A stretch of 64,000 nucleotides of DNA from DUZB01 sp963747555 (GTDB taxonomy: Bacteria; Desulfobacterota; DSM-4660; Desulfatiglandales; Desulfatiglandaceae). The stretch covers positions 124,001 through 188,000 of the forward strand of contig CAVVFZ010000035.1 in the NCBI GenBank assembly GCA_963747555.1, given 5' to 3'. The number at the start of each line of letters is the position of its first letter. The stretch's first letter is position 1. Shown here piece after piece: positions 44,384 to 54,593 of the stretch. The notes under the pieces are model-generated. The model was not told the DNA's origin and searched no databases. It worked only from the letters and a program-made list of their open reading frames with translations. The translations under genes were made by a program, and so were the position numbers.

Positions 44384-47300
44384 TGGTGATATACAACCAA
44401 TGGAGGGAGGGTATCTCAACTTTTTGCAGCGAAGTTGCAGACAGCGGTACATTCTCTCTCTGGGGATTCTGGATCGCCTCCGCGATCATTGCATCTTCCG
44501 CGGCATTCTTTTGTTACAACGCCAGCACCGGTGTCCAGGTATATAACCAATTCATAACAGGGAACATAACATGGTCCGCAATGTCAAAGGCACAGGACTA
44601 TTATGCCTTGTTCGGATTGGTAATCGGATTTCCAGGGACGCTTTTGCTTCTATTTTTTCAGACAAATGTGATTAGAAAAAGAATAGATGCCGCGGCAGTT
44701 GCGGATTTCCATACCCTGATTGTTTTTGCATCCCTTCCTGCTGTGTATGGGTTTGGCGCCCTTTTTTTGACGAAAGCCACCTCCTATTTTCTTCCATTTC
44801 TTCTATTATCCGCGCTTCTGATCTTACTGGTGTTTTTGTTTTCGATCAGTGCGGCGCACAAGAGTATCGCGCACGAGTCTAACCCGTTTTTTTACGACAC
44901 TGTGAGCGCCAGCTTATCTATCATCATTTGGGGTGCATTGAGTGGCCTGGCCGTGTCGCTCATTCTGGATCGACTGTGCCTTAATTTTGATATAGCACGA
45001 TACGCGCATGGCATGAGCATCGGGATGCTTTGTGTTGGGGCATTCACTTTCCTTGGTGTTTTATCAGTTGGACTGATCTGGTATCGTCAGGCAGAAAGTC
45101 ATGGAGCACTGATAGAACGGTTTCGCAGGTCGGTGATTGTCATGCAAGGGTTGGCGCCATGGTTTTTCCTGATTCTCCTTCCGGCGCCCTGGATGAGCCA
45201 GGGGCATCGCTTTTACGGATATCCCCTGAAACCTGCGGCATGGATTGTGGTTGGATTGCTCATCGTTATCGCCTATGTAGATCTTACCCGGCACTGGAGA
45301 TTCCGGCCATCCTCCGACGGAAGTGGTATTGCGGCAGCATTCTCCCCGATGTGTCTTATTGGATTATTGTTGTTTATAAAACTCTGGCCCGCTGGACCCC
45401 CGATAATTAGCCATGACGATTATCACTTTGGAGAATTTCTGTTGCCGTGGTGGTCTTTATCCGCATATGACATGATTCCATATTGGGATTTCAGTCCGGC
45501 ACGCGGGCTCATTAATTATGTGCCGGGATTCCTATCTTCAGTCCTGTGTGATGGGTCTGCAGCCTCGGTTACTGCTACCGTACCTTTCGCGACTGCTGGC
45601 TACTTACTGTTATGTTTTCCTCTCGTTGCAAGATCTATCGGCAAATTTCCGGCATTCGTGGCGTTTTTTCTGATGCCCTTTGTCATGGGGATCTCAGAGA
45701 TACAGATGGTAATTACAGCTTCTCTTTGTATAATCTGCGAAGAGAATCTGCGTTTGTCGCCATCACGATGGCTCCTGGTGTGGATTTTGGTAGGTTCTGC
45801 TGCTGTACTGATTGCGCCGGGCCAAGGCGGGCTGTTGGTACTTGCTACGATGCCTCTTGGTATTTTCGCCTTATTCAAGGCATTTAGAAATGAACGTGCA
45901 AGGTTCCTCTCGTACGCAGGCATTTTGATCATATCCTTGGCCACGCTGTTGATCCTCACCCCACTTGGCGCCATGTTGGCTGGTGCAGTCCGTTACGGTA
46001 TCGAACAGTCAAGCATCAATAATATTGCGAACGGCATTGCATGGGCTCAGGATTTGGCTGCAGGAGGATTCATAATAAACCAATGGTTATGGGAAGGCGC
46101 GCGCATATCCTGGATTTTGGTAGCGATTGTCGCTTGCGTGGTGATGCTAAGAGCGGCGATCATGTAGACAATACGACATGGGGAAGCGGGCGATGGTATT
46201 CGCAGATTCCTATTTTTTTGTTGATGACGCTCTATATCTTCCGGGCCGCGGGCCGCATTGATCCAGGGTACATGTCCCGCTTAGGACTCACAAGCATCTG
46301 GGCCTTGTCCCTGCTCCTGCCAATACTGTTAATAGCTGCATATGGGAAAAGCCGTCTTACGTCCATACTCCTAACATGTACATTCTCGGCCGCCATTCTC
46401 AGTCCTTATTTTAGCCAAATTGATCTGATGTCGGCTTTTCATGAAAACGTTCCGGTATTTATTGAGGCACCTGCGGATGTTACCCGTGGGAAGAGATATT
46501 GGTCTGCCAAATCTCGGGAATGGAATTATTGCGGAAACACAATTAAAGCGTTTGAAGGCGATTAAACATGTATTGAGCATTTTAGTTGATCCGGGTGAAA
46601 CATACCTTGACCTGACAAATAGGAATACAGATTACTTTTATTTGGGATACAAGCCGCCAATTGAAGTCGGGGCCATATACAACCTGGTGAGTGAGGGTCA
46701 GCAATACCGGGCAATCCGGACGCTCGATAAGAGGCCTCCACCCGTTGTATTGGCAAGCGCGGATAATGTGCTCCATGATGGAGGAACCGCTGCCTATCGT
46801 TCCCACCTGCTCTATCGGTATGTTGTTGAGCGATATATCCCCATCAGGATCGATGGATTTATATATTTGGTGCGGCCCGATCGTATGGCGCGTGTTGCAG
46901 AATTCGCGGACACAAAAGATGCCACGACGGATGAGTACAGAAAGTCGCTCTTAGACTGCGTATTCAGGATGGCGTTCATAGAGGAACTCCCCGTGTCATG
47001 GGGACGATCCTTGAAAACCTTAAGAGCTAAAATGCGATTGGTAAAAAGTATACAGCCAGGGTCTCCGCGGTTCCTTCACTCTGTGAGAGATGATGGGGAG
47101 GGCAATTACTCCGTAGTGGGTCCTGATCCGTATATTCTGCTCGACATCAGTGATTGGAAACTAAATGGCAGCGATGCGGGGATGCTTTCTTTCAACTTTA
47201 CCTGCAAGGGCAGAAGCAGCAAACCGCAGCTTGAGATTTATTGGGGAAGCAAGGCCACAGGGCTTGGTGAATCAACAGTGGTCCGATTTGTGGCGGAAAA

Positions 47301-47463
47301 TGGACCGCTCCTGGTCCCGTTGGATGCCGCACCCCGGTGGCTACAGGCCAAGGAGATTAACCGTCTTCGATTTGATATTGCGGACCCAGCGCCATGCAAA
47401 ACTTTTGCGATTACCAATATCCAGCTTTGGCAGCGCAATATTACAGAAAAGGGTATCAAATGA
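44383..47463 (+). CDS. large multi-span membrane protein with extracytoplasmic C-terminal domain (GT-C-like), two frame breaks
   Basis: ATG 44383 overlaps the fcl stop. The first part (to 46167) has many membrane segments and a H-D-D-Y-H-F-G-E-F motif in an outside loop, as in glycosyltransferase-C proteins with acidic loops. Frame breaks near 46155 and 46480 separate two further membrane segments and then a soluble C-terminal domain (Y-L-D-L-T-N-R-N-T-D-Y-F-Y-L-G-Y, beta-rich end). Read together it is a ~1025-residue protein. The start of the next gene overlaps its stop by four bases. Role is likely sugar transfer from a lipid carrier outside the membrane; not proven. Confidence 0.55.
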
Positions 47464-48668
47464 AATCTTATAGATGGATTATCCTCGGAGCGGGTCCATC
47501 CGGCCTCAGCTTTGCCCACGCTCTAAGAGATTGTGGAGAGACCTCGTTTCTTGTTGTCGAAAAAGAACGGGTTGCGGGAGGGCTGTGCCGAAGCGCTGAT
47601 GTCGATGGTTCGCCTATCGACATTGGGGGCGGACACTTTTTGGACATGAAAAGAAGTGAGGCGCTCGACCTGCTTTTTCGTTTTATGCCAAGATCGGAGT
47701 GGCAGGAATTTAAGCGGATCTCGACAATTATGTTCCGAGGGAAGGAGATCGATTACCCTTTTGAAGCGAATCTGTGGCAATTGCCACCTGATGAGCAGAT
47801 TGAGTTTCTCGAGTCGATTGCACAAGCAGGATGTGTCCGCGGAGAAACCATGCCTGAAACATTTGAGGGCTGGATTGTATGGAAACTCGGGCAACGTATA
47901 GCAACGGAGTATATGTTGCCATACAATCGCAAAATTTGGTCAACGGATCTTAACCGGTTGGGTACGTACTGGCTGCACAAGTTGCCTGACGTTTCGTTCA
48001 GGGAAAGTCTTCGGAGCTGCTTGGATGGACGACCCCATGGCGCCTTGCCGGCGCACGAAAGCTTTCTTTATCCTAAGGAATACGGGTATGGAGAATTGTG
48101 GAAAAGAATGGGTGAAAGGCTTGGCGATCAGTTGCTCACGAATACGCCGGTAGAAAGCATCAATGTGCATAACAGGGTCATTAATGGGCATTACCGGGGC
48201 GAAACCATTATCACAACCATACCGTGGACAATTTGGCCGAGGATTGCGGATGTTTCTCCTGTTGCGCACGAAATATCTAAACTTCAGCATATATCCATCG
48301 ATATCGACTACTACCCTCATGCTGTAGAATCCAAGGCTCACTGGGTATATGAGCCGGATGAGGCTCTGGCATATCACCGGGCGCTTTACAGAACCAATTT
48401 CTGTAAAGGAAGCAGGGGGTATTGGACAGAGACCAATTCCAGACGCTCGGGGCAGATTGATACGTGGCGACATCGAAACGAGTATGCATATCCACTTAAT
48501 ACGCGTGACAAGCCGGAAACAATGAAGAAGATTTTATCCTGGGCAAAGCAGCATTCAATCATAGGACTTGGCCGTTGGGGTACATGGGAGCATATGAATT
48601 CAGATGTGGCCGTTTTTCTCGCCATGACCGCAGCCAACAAGCTCGTACACACGGAGCCACCAAAGTGA
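47460..48668 (+). CDS. FAD-dependent oxidoreductase (UDP-galactopyranose mutase/protoporphyrinogen-oxidase-like)
   Basis: 402 residues. The N-terminal dinucleotide motif G-A-G-P-S-G-L-S (residues 10-17) and the following G-G-L-C-R with a G-G-G-H-F segment bind FAD as in the amine oxidase/UGM superfamily. The P-F-E region and Y-N-R-K-I-W further suggest the UGM-like branch, whose members in glycan clusters rearrange or oxidise nucleotide sugars. Gene order (overlaps of four bases on both sides) puts it in the glycan operon. Exact reaction unknown. Confidence 0.8.
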   Translation: MKSYRWIILGAGPSGLSFAHALRDCGETSFLVVEKERVAGGLCRSADVDGSPIDIGGGHFLDMKRSEALDLLFRFMPRSEWQEFKRISTIMFRGKEIDYPFEANLWQLPPDEQIEFLESIAQAGCVRGETMPETFEGWIVWKLGQRIATEYMLPYNRKIWSTDLNRLGTYWLHKLPDVSFRESLRSCLDGRPHGALPAHESFLYPKEYGYGELWKRMGERLGDQLLTNTPVESINVHNRVINGHYRGETIITTIPWTIWPRIADVSPVAHEISKLQHISIDIDYYPHAVESKAHWVYEPDEALAYHRALYRTNFCKGSRGYWTETNSRRSGQIDTWRHRNEYAYPLNTRDKPETMKKILSWAKQHSIIGLGRWGTWEHMNSDVAVFLAMTAANKLVHTEPPK

Positions 48669-49363
48669 GGGTGTCATTATGTTTGCTCGTCTGGTACGAG
48701 ATCGACGGATGTAAGCTTGACGTACCCAAAATTCCGTACGACCAATTTGATGAAGTCTATGCTGTTGACGGGGGCAGTAATGATGGGACGGTAGAATACC
48801 TGGAATCCCAAGGAATTCCTGTATATCGCCAACCAAAGAAAGGCCTGAATGCAGCGTATATTCATGCGGTTGACATGTCAACGTGCGATGCAGTCGTTGT
48901 TTTTTTCCCGAAGGGCACAAACACGATTGAAGACTTAAAAAAGTTCCGTCCACTCCTTGAATCGGGGTATGATATTGTAATAGCAAGCCGCAATATCAAA
49001 GGAGGCAGAAACGAGGAGGATAACCGATTTTTTAAGTTGCGCAAATGGTGCGTTCTGGCACTGGCAATATTCGCTGCTCTGATTTGGCGGCGCGAAGGCT
49101 ATTTTGTCCGGGACGTGTTGCATGGATTTAAGGGATTTACAGTTTCTGCATTCAGGCGAATAGCACCATTAGACTACGGACTTTCGATAGATATTGAAAT
49201 GATAATTCGTTCCTACCGGTTGCGCCTGAAACGTACGGAATTCCCGACCAAGGAAACGCGTCGACCGTTCGGACAAACACATTTTCGGTTATTTCCAACG
49301 GGTGTCAAGTTGGCCAAGTATCTATGGTATGAGGCCAAGCGCGGAGATTACAAACGTTCGTGA
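48665..49363 (+). CDS. GT2-family glycosyltransferase
   Basis: GTG 48665 overlaps the upstream stop (GTGA); longer in-frame starts read into the previous gene. About 232 residues. GT-A features: V-Y-A-V-D-G-G-S-N-D-G-T, then A-A-Y-I-H-A-V-D, V-V-F-F-P-K-G-T-N-T, and a late G-L-S-I-D-I-E-M motif. The C-terminal R-P-F-G-Q-T-H-F-R resembles polyprenyl-phosphate mannosyltransferase-type GT2 (DPM-like) proteins. The usual D-x-D acidic pair looks changed to P-K-G in the middle, so activity should be checked. Confidence 0.75.
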   Translation: MRVSLCLLVWYEIDGCKLDVPKIPYDQFDEVYAVDGGSNDGTVEYLESQGIPVYRQPKKGLNAAYIHAVDMSTCDAVVVFFPKGTNTIEDLKKFRPLLESGYDIVIASRNIKGGRNEEDNRFFKLRKWCVLALAIFAALIWRREGYFVRDVLHGFKGFTVSAFRRIAPLDYGLSIDIEMIIRSYRLRLKRTEFPTKETRRPFGQTHFRLFPTGVKLAKYLWYEAKRGDYKRS

Positions 49364-49650
49364 GAAATACTTCTACGCTGGCAAGTCCGTACACGGCGGT
49401 CTATCATAACTTTTTATCCGTGGGTCATTTCTTTCATCTTCCTTGCCCTGACGAATATGATGTAACGAATAAATTTTTATTGGGTTTCTTACCAGGCGGT
49501 GTAGATGGTTCGGTGGTATGGATTCAAGGCATGGGGATTAAGAAAAGTAAAGTTTTTGCAAAAAGATCGTCAATTATTGATTTTCATTTCCAATTCAAGT
49601 GTGCTACGAGAAAGGGCCTGAAAGCGTACAAGTGGCACGAAGGCTTATGA
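49360..49650 (+). CDS. hypothetical protein, 96 residues
   Basis: GTG 49360 overlaps the upstream stop by four bases, a sign of real coupling. The product (P-Y-T-A-V-Y-H-N-F-L-S-V-G-H, G-G-V-D-G-S-V-V-W-I-Q-G, Y-K-W-H-E-G-L) has no motif I recognise and no signal peptide. It could be a fragment of a longer gene that lost its end. Position between a GT2 and a methyltransferase gene suggests a glycan role only by context. Confidence 0.4.
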   Translation: MRNTSTLASPYTAVYHNFLSVGHFFHLPCPDEYDVTNKFLLGFLPGGVDGSVVWIQGMGIKKSKVFAKRSSIIDFHFQFKCATRKGLKAYKWHEGL

Positions 49651-49732
49651 ACACGTGCAAAACAGAAGATGGGCCATATTTATCAGAAAAGAAGTATGAA
49701 TAGCAGTGAAAATTAAAGATTAAGGAAGTGTT

Positions 49733-50953
49733 ATGAGTGCTGGATTAAAGCCAATGGTTTTAAATATATGGGAATCGACCAAACGTATGTTGCGGCCAAA
49801 ACGAGGGATATGGGAGAAGGTGGCGGAGGCTGCCCAAAAACCATTGGTCAGAACCTACTTAAACTCCTCTCTGAAAAATCCTGTTTCGTTCTTGGATTAC
49901 GTTCATCCTGCCGATGAAATGTATCTCTTTCATAGAGATCTGCGCGGAGATGAAGTGGCGGGCAGTATCGAGTATTTCGCTACCGGCAAGGATTATCATC
50001 TCACTATCGAGAATATTGTGAATCGATGTGGGAAGTCTTTTAATAAAATCAAAAGTTTCTTGGACTTTGCATCCGGTTACGGGCGAGCTACAAGGTTTCT
50101 ACTGCAGGAAATGGATGCGAACAAGATATGGGTAAGTGATATTTATAAGGATGCCATCGACTTCCAGAGAGATTATTTCGGCGTCAATGGTTTTTATTCA
50201 TTCGCGGAGCCCTCGGATGTCGATTTTCCGAGGAAGTTTGAGGTCATATTTGCAGGGTCATTGTTTTCCCATCTTCCGGAAGATCGCTTTGAACAATGGT
50301 TGGGGACGCTTTATGCTCTTTTGGAAGACAACGGGATTTTGATATTCAGTACCCATGGGGAACAACTCCTTCCTGCCAATGTTATAAAGCAGGAGAAAGG
50401 TTTTACCTATCTCAGGCAGAGCGAAAGCGCATCATTGCCGGTCGATGAATATGGGAGTTCTTTTGTATCAAGAAAATGGGTTGAAAATCTTGCCGCTAAG
50501 ATGAAAATCAACCATGTGGTTTTCATGGAAAGTGAATTGTGCCGCCATCAGGACGTTTATGTTGTTTCCCGGAAATCTCTTCCACCCGTTGAGAGGAGCA
50601 ATCCGCTGATCGGCTATCTGGATCGCTGGGCGGTGGAGAATGGGACTCTAACAATTTATGGCTGGGTGGCAGATCGAGTTACGGGCTCACCGATAGAACA
50701 GATCTCCATGCGTCTATACGGAATACCGTGTGGGAACGCCACCTTGAGTAGGAAGAGGGCTGATGTTCGCGACCATTTCGATAGAGATGACTATTTATTT
50801 TCAGGGTGGCAGTTTAGCTTAGATCACGCATTTGCACAGAAATACATTCTCGGCACTGAAGAGAGATTGTTGGTCGAGGTGATGGCCAAGAATAGAGATC
50901 ATCAATACGGGTTTGTTAAAGTTTTTCTTGGAAAAGAAATGATGCGGGAATAG
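49733..50953 (+). CDS. SAM-dependent methyltransferase with C-terminal extra domain
   Basis: 406 residues, with AAGGAAG upstream of ATG 49733. The methyltransferase domain has motif I F-L-D-F-A-S-G-Y-G-R-A-T-R, acidic S-D-I-Y-K after strand 2, F-E-V-I-F-A-G-S-L-F-S-H-L-P (motif IV) and L-L-E-D-N-G-I-L-I-F-S-T-H-G. After residue ~275 comes a separate beta-rich domain (G-W-V-A-D-R-V-T-G-S-P-I, F-S-G-W-Q-F), possibly carbohydrate-binding. Probably methylates a sugar of the second glycan. Confidence 0.8.
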   Translation: MSAGLKPMVLNIWESTKRMLRPKRGIWEKVAEAAQKPLVRTYLNSSLKNPVSFLDYVHPADEMYLFHRDLRGDEVAGSIEYFATGKDYHLTIENIVNRCGKSFNKIKSFLDFASGYGRATRFLLQEMDANKIWVSDIYKDAIDFQRDYFGVNGFYSFAEPSDVDFPRKFEVIFAGSLFSHLPEDRFEQWLGTLYALLEDNGILIFSTHGEQLLPANVIKQEKGFTYLRQSESASLPVDEYGSSFVSRKWVENLAAKMKINHVVFMESELCRHQDVYVVSRKSLPPVERSNPLIGYLDRWAVENGTLTIYGWVADRVTGSPIEQISMRLYGIPCGNATLSRKRADVRDHFDRDDYLFSGWQFSLDHAFAQKYILGTEERLLVEVMAKNRDHQYGFVKVFLGKEMMRE

Positions 50954-51059
50954 ACGGCAACGGATATAATATTGGGCAAGAAGTGATTCGGAGCAAGCGA
51001 AAGTGCCCTGGAAAGGATCGGTATTTGTTCACAGATCTGAATCGAATAGGAATACAACA

Positions 51060-52208
51060 ATGGAATGGCCACTTGTTTCAGTAATCGTCAGGACAAAAGA
51101 CCGACCGGAACTTCTGCAAGATGCACTCAAGAGCATTGCCAGTCAAACTTACCAATCTATTGAGACAGTTCTGGTTAACGATGGCGGCTGTGAGGTGGAT
51201 CAGGGCAAGGCTGAAGCGATCTTGGGCGAAATACCGTTAAGTTATGTCAAAAATGAAACAAGTTTGGGTCGGGGAGCGGCTTTAAATGTAGGATTGGAAA
51301 AGAGTAAAGGGGTATATGCGGCCTTTCTGGATGATGACGACATATACTATGATGGTGGGATTGCCGCCCTTATGGATGGGGCGATTAAAAACGGCGCAGA
51401 GGCTGTGTACGGTCAGGTCGTATGTAAGTCCATGGCAGGATCCGAGGACGTTGTGAAAGCTGAAAGCGTCGTTGGTGAGCCGTTTTATTTTGGGAAACTC
51501 CTTTTCGAAAATTACATCGCGACAAATTCTCTCTTGGTATCAAAGAAACTTGTCAAAAAGATCGGCTTTTTTGATAATGACTTTGAAATATTCGAGGACT
51601 GGGACTGGATCATCAGGATGGCATCTATCTGTAAGCCGCTGTTTATCCATTCGGTTATAGGTGAATACCGGATATTGTCTTCAAGTACCCTCACCGGCAA
51701 AGGCGGCATTAAATTACACAGATTTTATAAGGAAAAACTCTTTGAAAAGCATTTGAGAAAAGCCACGGCAGCGGATTTTCTCGACCATGTGCAACGCGCC
51801 GTTGACAAAATCGTGTTGGAAAAGGATGCCCAAAATCATTACATTGAGGCCCGAATAGAGAGTCTTAGTGAAGAGGTTGGGATCAAAACGAAGTGGGTCA
51901 GGGACAGAGATGACTATATTGTTACGCTTCAGGAAGAGATTGCCAGACTTCAGGAAATGATAGCGAAATTTGAGGAAGTCCTCCGTCAAAAAGATGGACA
52001 TATGGAATGGCTGGTCATGCAGAACGAGGCGATTACCGCGGAGAACAAGGCGATCATTGCTGTAAACAAGACTATCACCACCGAGAATGAAGTAATAAAG
52101 AAGACACTTGACGAAATCCTTTCATCCCGTTCCTGGCAAATAACAAAGCCGGTAAGGGTGGTTGGCGCTTCCGTGAGAAATATTTTTCCCAGAAAAGACC
52201 ATGTCTGA
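51060..52208 (+). CDS. GT2 glycosyltransferase with C-terminal coiled coil
   Basis: ATG 51060 is preferred because the GT2 fold begins five residues later; an in-frame GTG at 51003 adds an unlikely stretch. 382 residues: V-S-V-I-V-R-T-K-D-R-P, L-V-N-D-G-G, F-L-D-D-D-D (metal site), F-E-D-W-D-W-I-I-R (catalytic acid), then a long coiled coil (Q-E-E-I-A-R-L-Q-E-M-I-A-K-F-E-E) and an S-R-S-W-Q-I-T-K-P-V-R tail often seen on such enzymes. It is a paralogue of the GT2 half of the fusion at 16357. The stop overlaps the next gene. Confidence 0.85.
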   Translation: MEWPLVSVIVRTKDRPELLQDALKSIASQTYQSIETVLVNDGGCEVDQGKAEAILGEIPLSYVKNETSLGRGAALNVGLEKSKGVYAAFLDDDDIYYDGGIAALMDGAIKNGAEAVYGQVVCKSMAGSEDVVKAESVVGEPFYFGKLLFENYIATNSLLVSKKLVKKIGFFDNDFEIFEDWDWIIRMASICKPLFIHSVIGEYRILSSSTLTGKGGIKLHRFYKEKLFEKHLRKATAADFLDHVQRAVDKIVLEKDAQNHYIEARIESLSEEVGIKTKWVRDRDDYIVTLQEEIARLQEMIAKFEEVLRQKDGHMEWLVMQNEAITAENKAIIAVNKTITTENEVIKKTLDEILSSRSWQITKPVRVVGASVRNIFPRKDHV

Positions 52209-54564
52209 CGAATTCCCAAAGGTAGAGATCATAATAGTCAACTATAACGGCATGGAGCACCTTCCCCGCTGTCTTCCATCGGTTTTTGCAACCGATTACC
52301 CTATGTTTTCGGTCACAGTTGTTGATAACGATTCCCGGGACGGAAGTCCTGAATGGGTAAAGGAAAAATACCCGGAAGTCAGGGTAATCAGAAACAGCCA
52401 AAACCTTGGCTTCGGGAAGGCCAATAATATGGGGGTAAGGGAGTCCAGTTCTCCCTACGTAGCCCTCCTGAACAGCGACACGGTTGTGGACAAGGGGTGG
52501 CTGACGCCCCTTGTTGAAACGGTTCGAAAAGATCCGTCGGTGGCAGCCGCCTGTTCAAAGCTCCTTTTCCTGAAAAACTCCCGTATCGTAAACGGTGTGG
52601 GAGGAGGGATGAATTATGTGGGATACGGGTACGACATAGGGGCCTACGAAGTCGACAATGGTCAATTTGATGAAGAAAGCGATGTTCTTTTTCCTACCGC
52701 CGCTGCGTGTGTGCTCAAAAGATCCGCATTTGAGGATGTAGGAGGGTTTGATGAGCGCTTTTTTATGTATCATGAGGACGTTGATCTGGGATGGCGACTG
52801 CATTTGAAAGGATATGGTATCAAATGCGTGCCCGATTCTGTTGTGCATCATGCCTTTGGCGGGACATCCCTTAAGTCCGGCAGCATGGCATTCAGAAATA
52901 ATTTAGGGCAGCGTCATGCGCTGAGGAGTCTGATTAAAAACTATGAATGGATCACACTCTCACGGGTCCTCCCGCTGTTTTTGGTTATGGGGCTCAGAAA
53001 TTCGTTAAGAGGGCGGTCTCTGGATTTTCTGAAATGTCTCTTATGGAACATGAAGAATATGCCCGATACCCTGAAGGAAAGAAAAAAGATCCAGAGAAGC
53101 AGAACGCTAAGAGATAACGGATTGTTGCCTTTGATTTGGCAGGACATCCCTCTGCCGTTTCGTTTTCCGGATTATACGGTTATGGATATGGAGTCGTTTT
53201 CGCAAGGAAAGAGAAGGCGTTCCGTGATCTATATGTCCGACAGCGAGCCGGATAATCTGGGTTATGGATGGTACGGGGTCGAAGTTTATTTCGGGGACGG
53301 CCGGACAAAGTACCGTTGGTCCAAGGGAGAGGCGGTCTTTTATCTATGGAACTATTACGGCGATGGGATGATATCGTTTGACGTATTGGGGCTTTCCGAG
53401 ACGCTAAAACGGGATCGCACTTTTTCCGTATGTGTCAATGGTGGGGAACCCCATGAATTGACCCTGATATCCGATGGCTGGGAAACGGTGACTGTGCCTT
53501 ACCATGGAAAGCCGGGACCTCTCGAGATAAGGATGGCGTTGGGCACAGATACCTGGTCTCCTCATGATCAATTTGAAAATGGAGATTACAGATGGTTAGG
53601 CATTGGCGTCCGGTGGGCGGAATTTCTGCCGGCGCATTCTACCGTCCCTTCCTTTGACGGGATCAGTGTGATTGTTCCGACTTACAACAGGATTGAAAAG
53701 CTTTTAAAGGTTCTCGGATCCCTCGAGACGCAGAGTCTCGACAAGACGCTGTTCGAGGTCATTGTAGTCGATGACGGTTCTACCGATTCCACAGAGACCG
53801 ATCTGAGAACATTTATGGCAAAAACCGCTCTCCATATGAAATATTTCAAACAGGCAAATAAAAAACAGGGGGCTGCAAGAAATTTAGGGCTAAGACATGC
53901 AAAGATGCCGTTAATAGTGTTTATCGGAGATGACATCGTGCCCAGCCAAAATTTTTTAAAGGAGCACCTGAGTTTTCACCAGAAGAGCAACAGAGAGGGA
54001 AAAAACAGCCTGATCGGATATACGACATGGCCCGAGGATATCCGAACGACTCCTTTCATGAAATATATCAACGAATATGGATACCAGTTCGGTTACTCAT
54101 TGATTGACGGCAACGGCCCTCTGCCCTTTAATTTTTTTTACACATCAAACATTTCGATTCCAAAGGCGTTGCTGGATGCCTTAGAGCCTGTGTTCGATGA
54201 GGATTTCGAGACGTACGGATGGGAGGATGCAGAACTGGGTTACCGGTTGGAAAAGAGCGGCATGCAGCTGTTTTATAACCCTGAGGCCCTGGCGTATCAC
54301 GAGCATCCCATGAACATCGTTTCTTTCCGTCAGAGACAGTACAATGTGGGGAGGGCTTCAAGGGTTTTTCTCAAAAGGCACCCGGAGCTAAGTGATTTTT
54401 TGGGGGATAGAAAGCATCTTAAGAAATGGGCATGGCTGGATCGAAGGCTTTCAGCGGTTGGGAAGGCAATGAACCTGGCAGACTGGATGATGTTGCCTCT
54501 TCCCCGTAGACTCTACGCGATGCTCCTGAAAGCCAGGTATGCCAGAGGGGCTTTGCTACTGTGA
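52201..54564 (+). CDS. bifunctional glycosyltransferase with two GT2 domains and a middle beta-domain
   Basis: 787 residues. GT2 domain 1 (residues ~5-300) has I-I-I-V-N-Y-N-G, V-V-D-N-D-S-R-D-G, L-N-S-D-T and H-E-D-V-D-L-G-W-R. A middle region (~330-480) is beta-rich and unlike the GT fold (Y-G-W-Y-G-V-E-V-Y-F, R-W-L-G-I-G-V-R-W). GT2 domain 2 (from ~485) has I-V-P-T-Y-N-R, V-V-D-D-G-S-T-D-S, F-I-G-D-D-I and G-W-E-D-A-E-L-G-Y-R. Both domains look complete, so one protein may add two sugars in turn. It starts eight bases before the previous stop. Confidence 0.85.
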   Translation: MSDEFPKVEIIIVNYNGMEHLPRCLPSVFATDYPMFSVTVVDNDSRDGSPEWVKEKYPEVRVIRNSQNLGFGKANNMGVRESSSPYVALLNSDTVVDKGWLTPLVETVRKDPSVAAACSKLLFLKNSRIVNGVGGGMNYVGYGYDIGAYEVDNGQFDEESDVLFPTAAACVLKRSAFEDVGGFDERFFMYHEDVDLGWRLHLKGYGIKCVPDSVVHHAFGGTSLKSGSMAFRNNLGQRHALRSLIKNYEWITLSRVLPLFLVMGLRNSLRGRSLDFLKCLLWNMKNMPDTLKERKKIQRSRTLRDNGLLPLIWQDIPLPFRFPDYTVMDMESFSQGKRRRSVIYMSDSEPDNLGYGWYGVEVYFGDGRTKYRWSKGEAVFYLWNYYGDGMISFDVLGLSETLKRDRTFSVCVNGGEPHELTLISDGWETVTVPYHGKPGPLEIRMALGTDTWSPHDQFENGDYRWLGIGVRWAEFLPAHSTVPSFDGISVIVPTYNRIEKLLKVLGSLETQSLDKTLFEVIVVDDGSTDSTETDLRTFMAKTALHMKYFKQANKKQGAARNLGLRHAKMPLIVFIGDDIVPSQNFLKEHLSFHQKSNREGKNSLIGYTTWPEDIRTTPFMKYINEYGYQFGYSLIDGNGPLPFNFFYTSNISIPKALLDALEPVFDEDFETYGWEDAELGYRLEKSGMQLFYNPEALAYHEHPMNIVSFRQRQYNVGRASRVFLKRHPELSDFLGDRKHLKKWAWLDRRLSAVGKAMNLADWMMLPLPRRLYAMLLKARYARGALLL

Positions 54565-54593
54565 TTTATGTGAACGGAACTTGAGGAGAAGCA

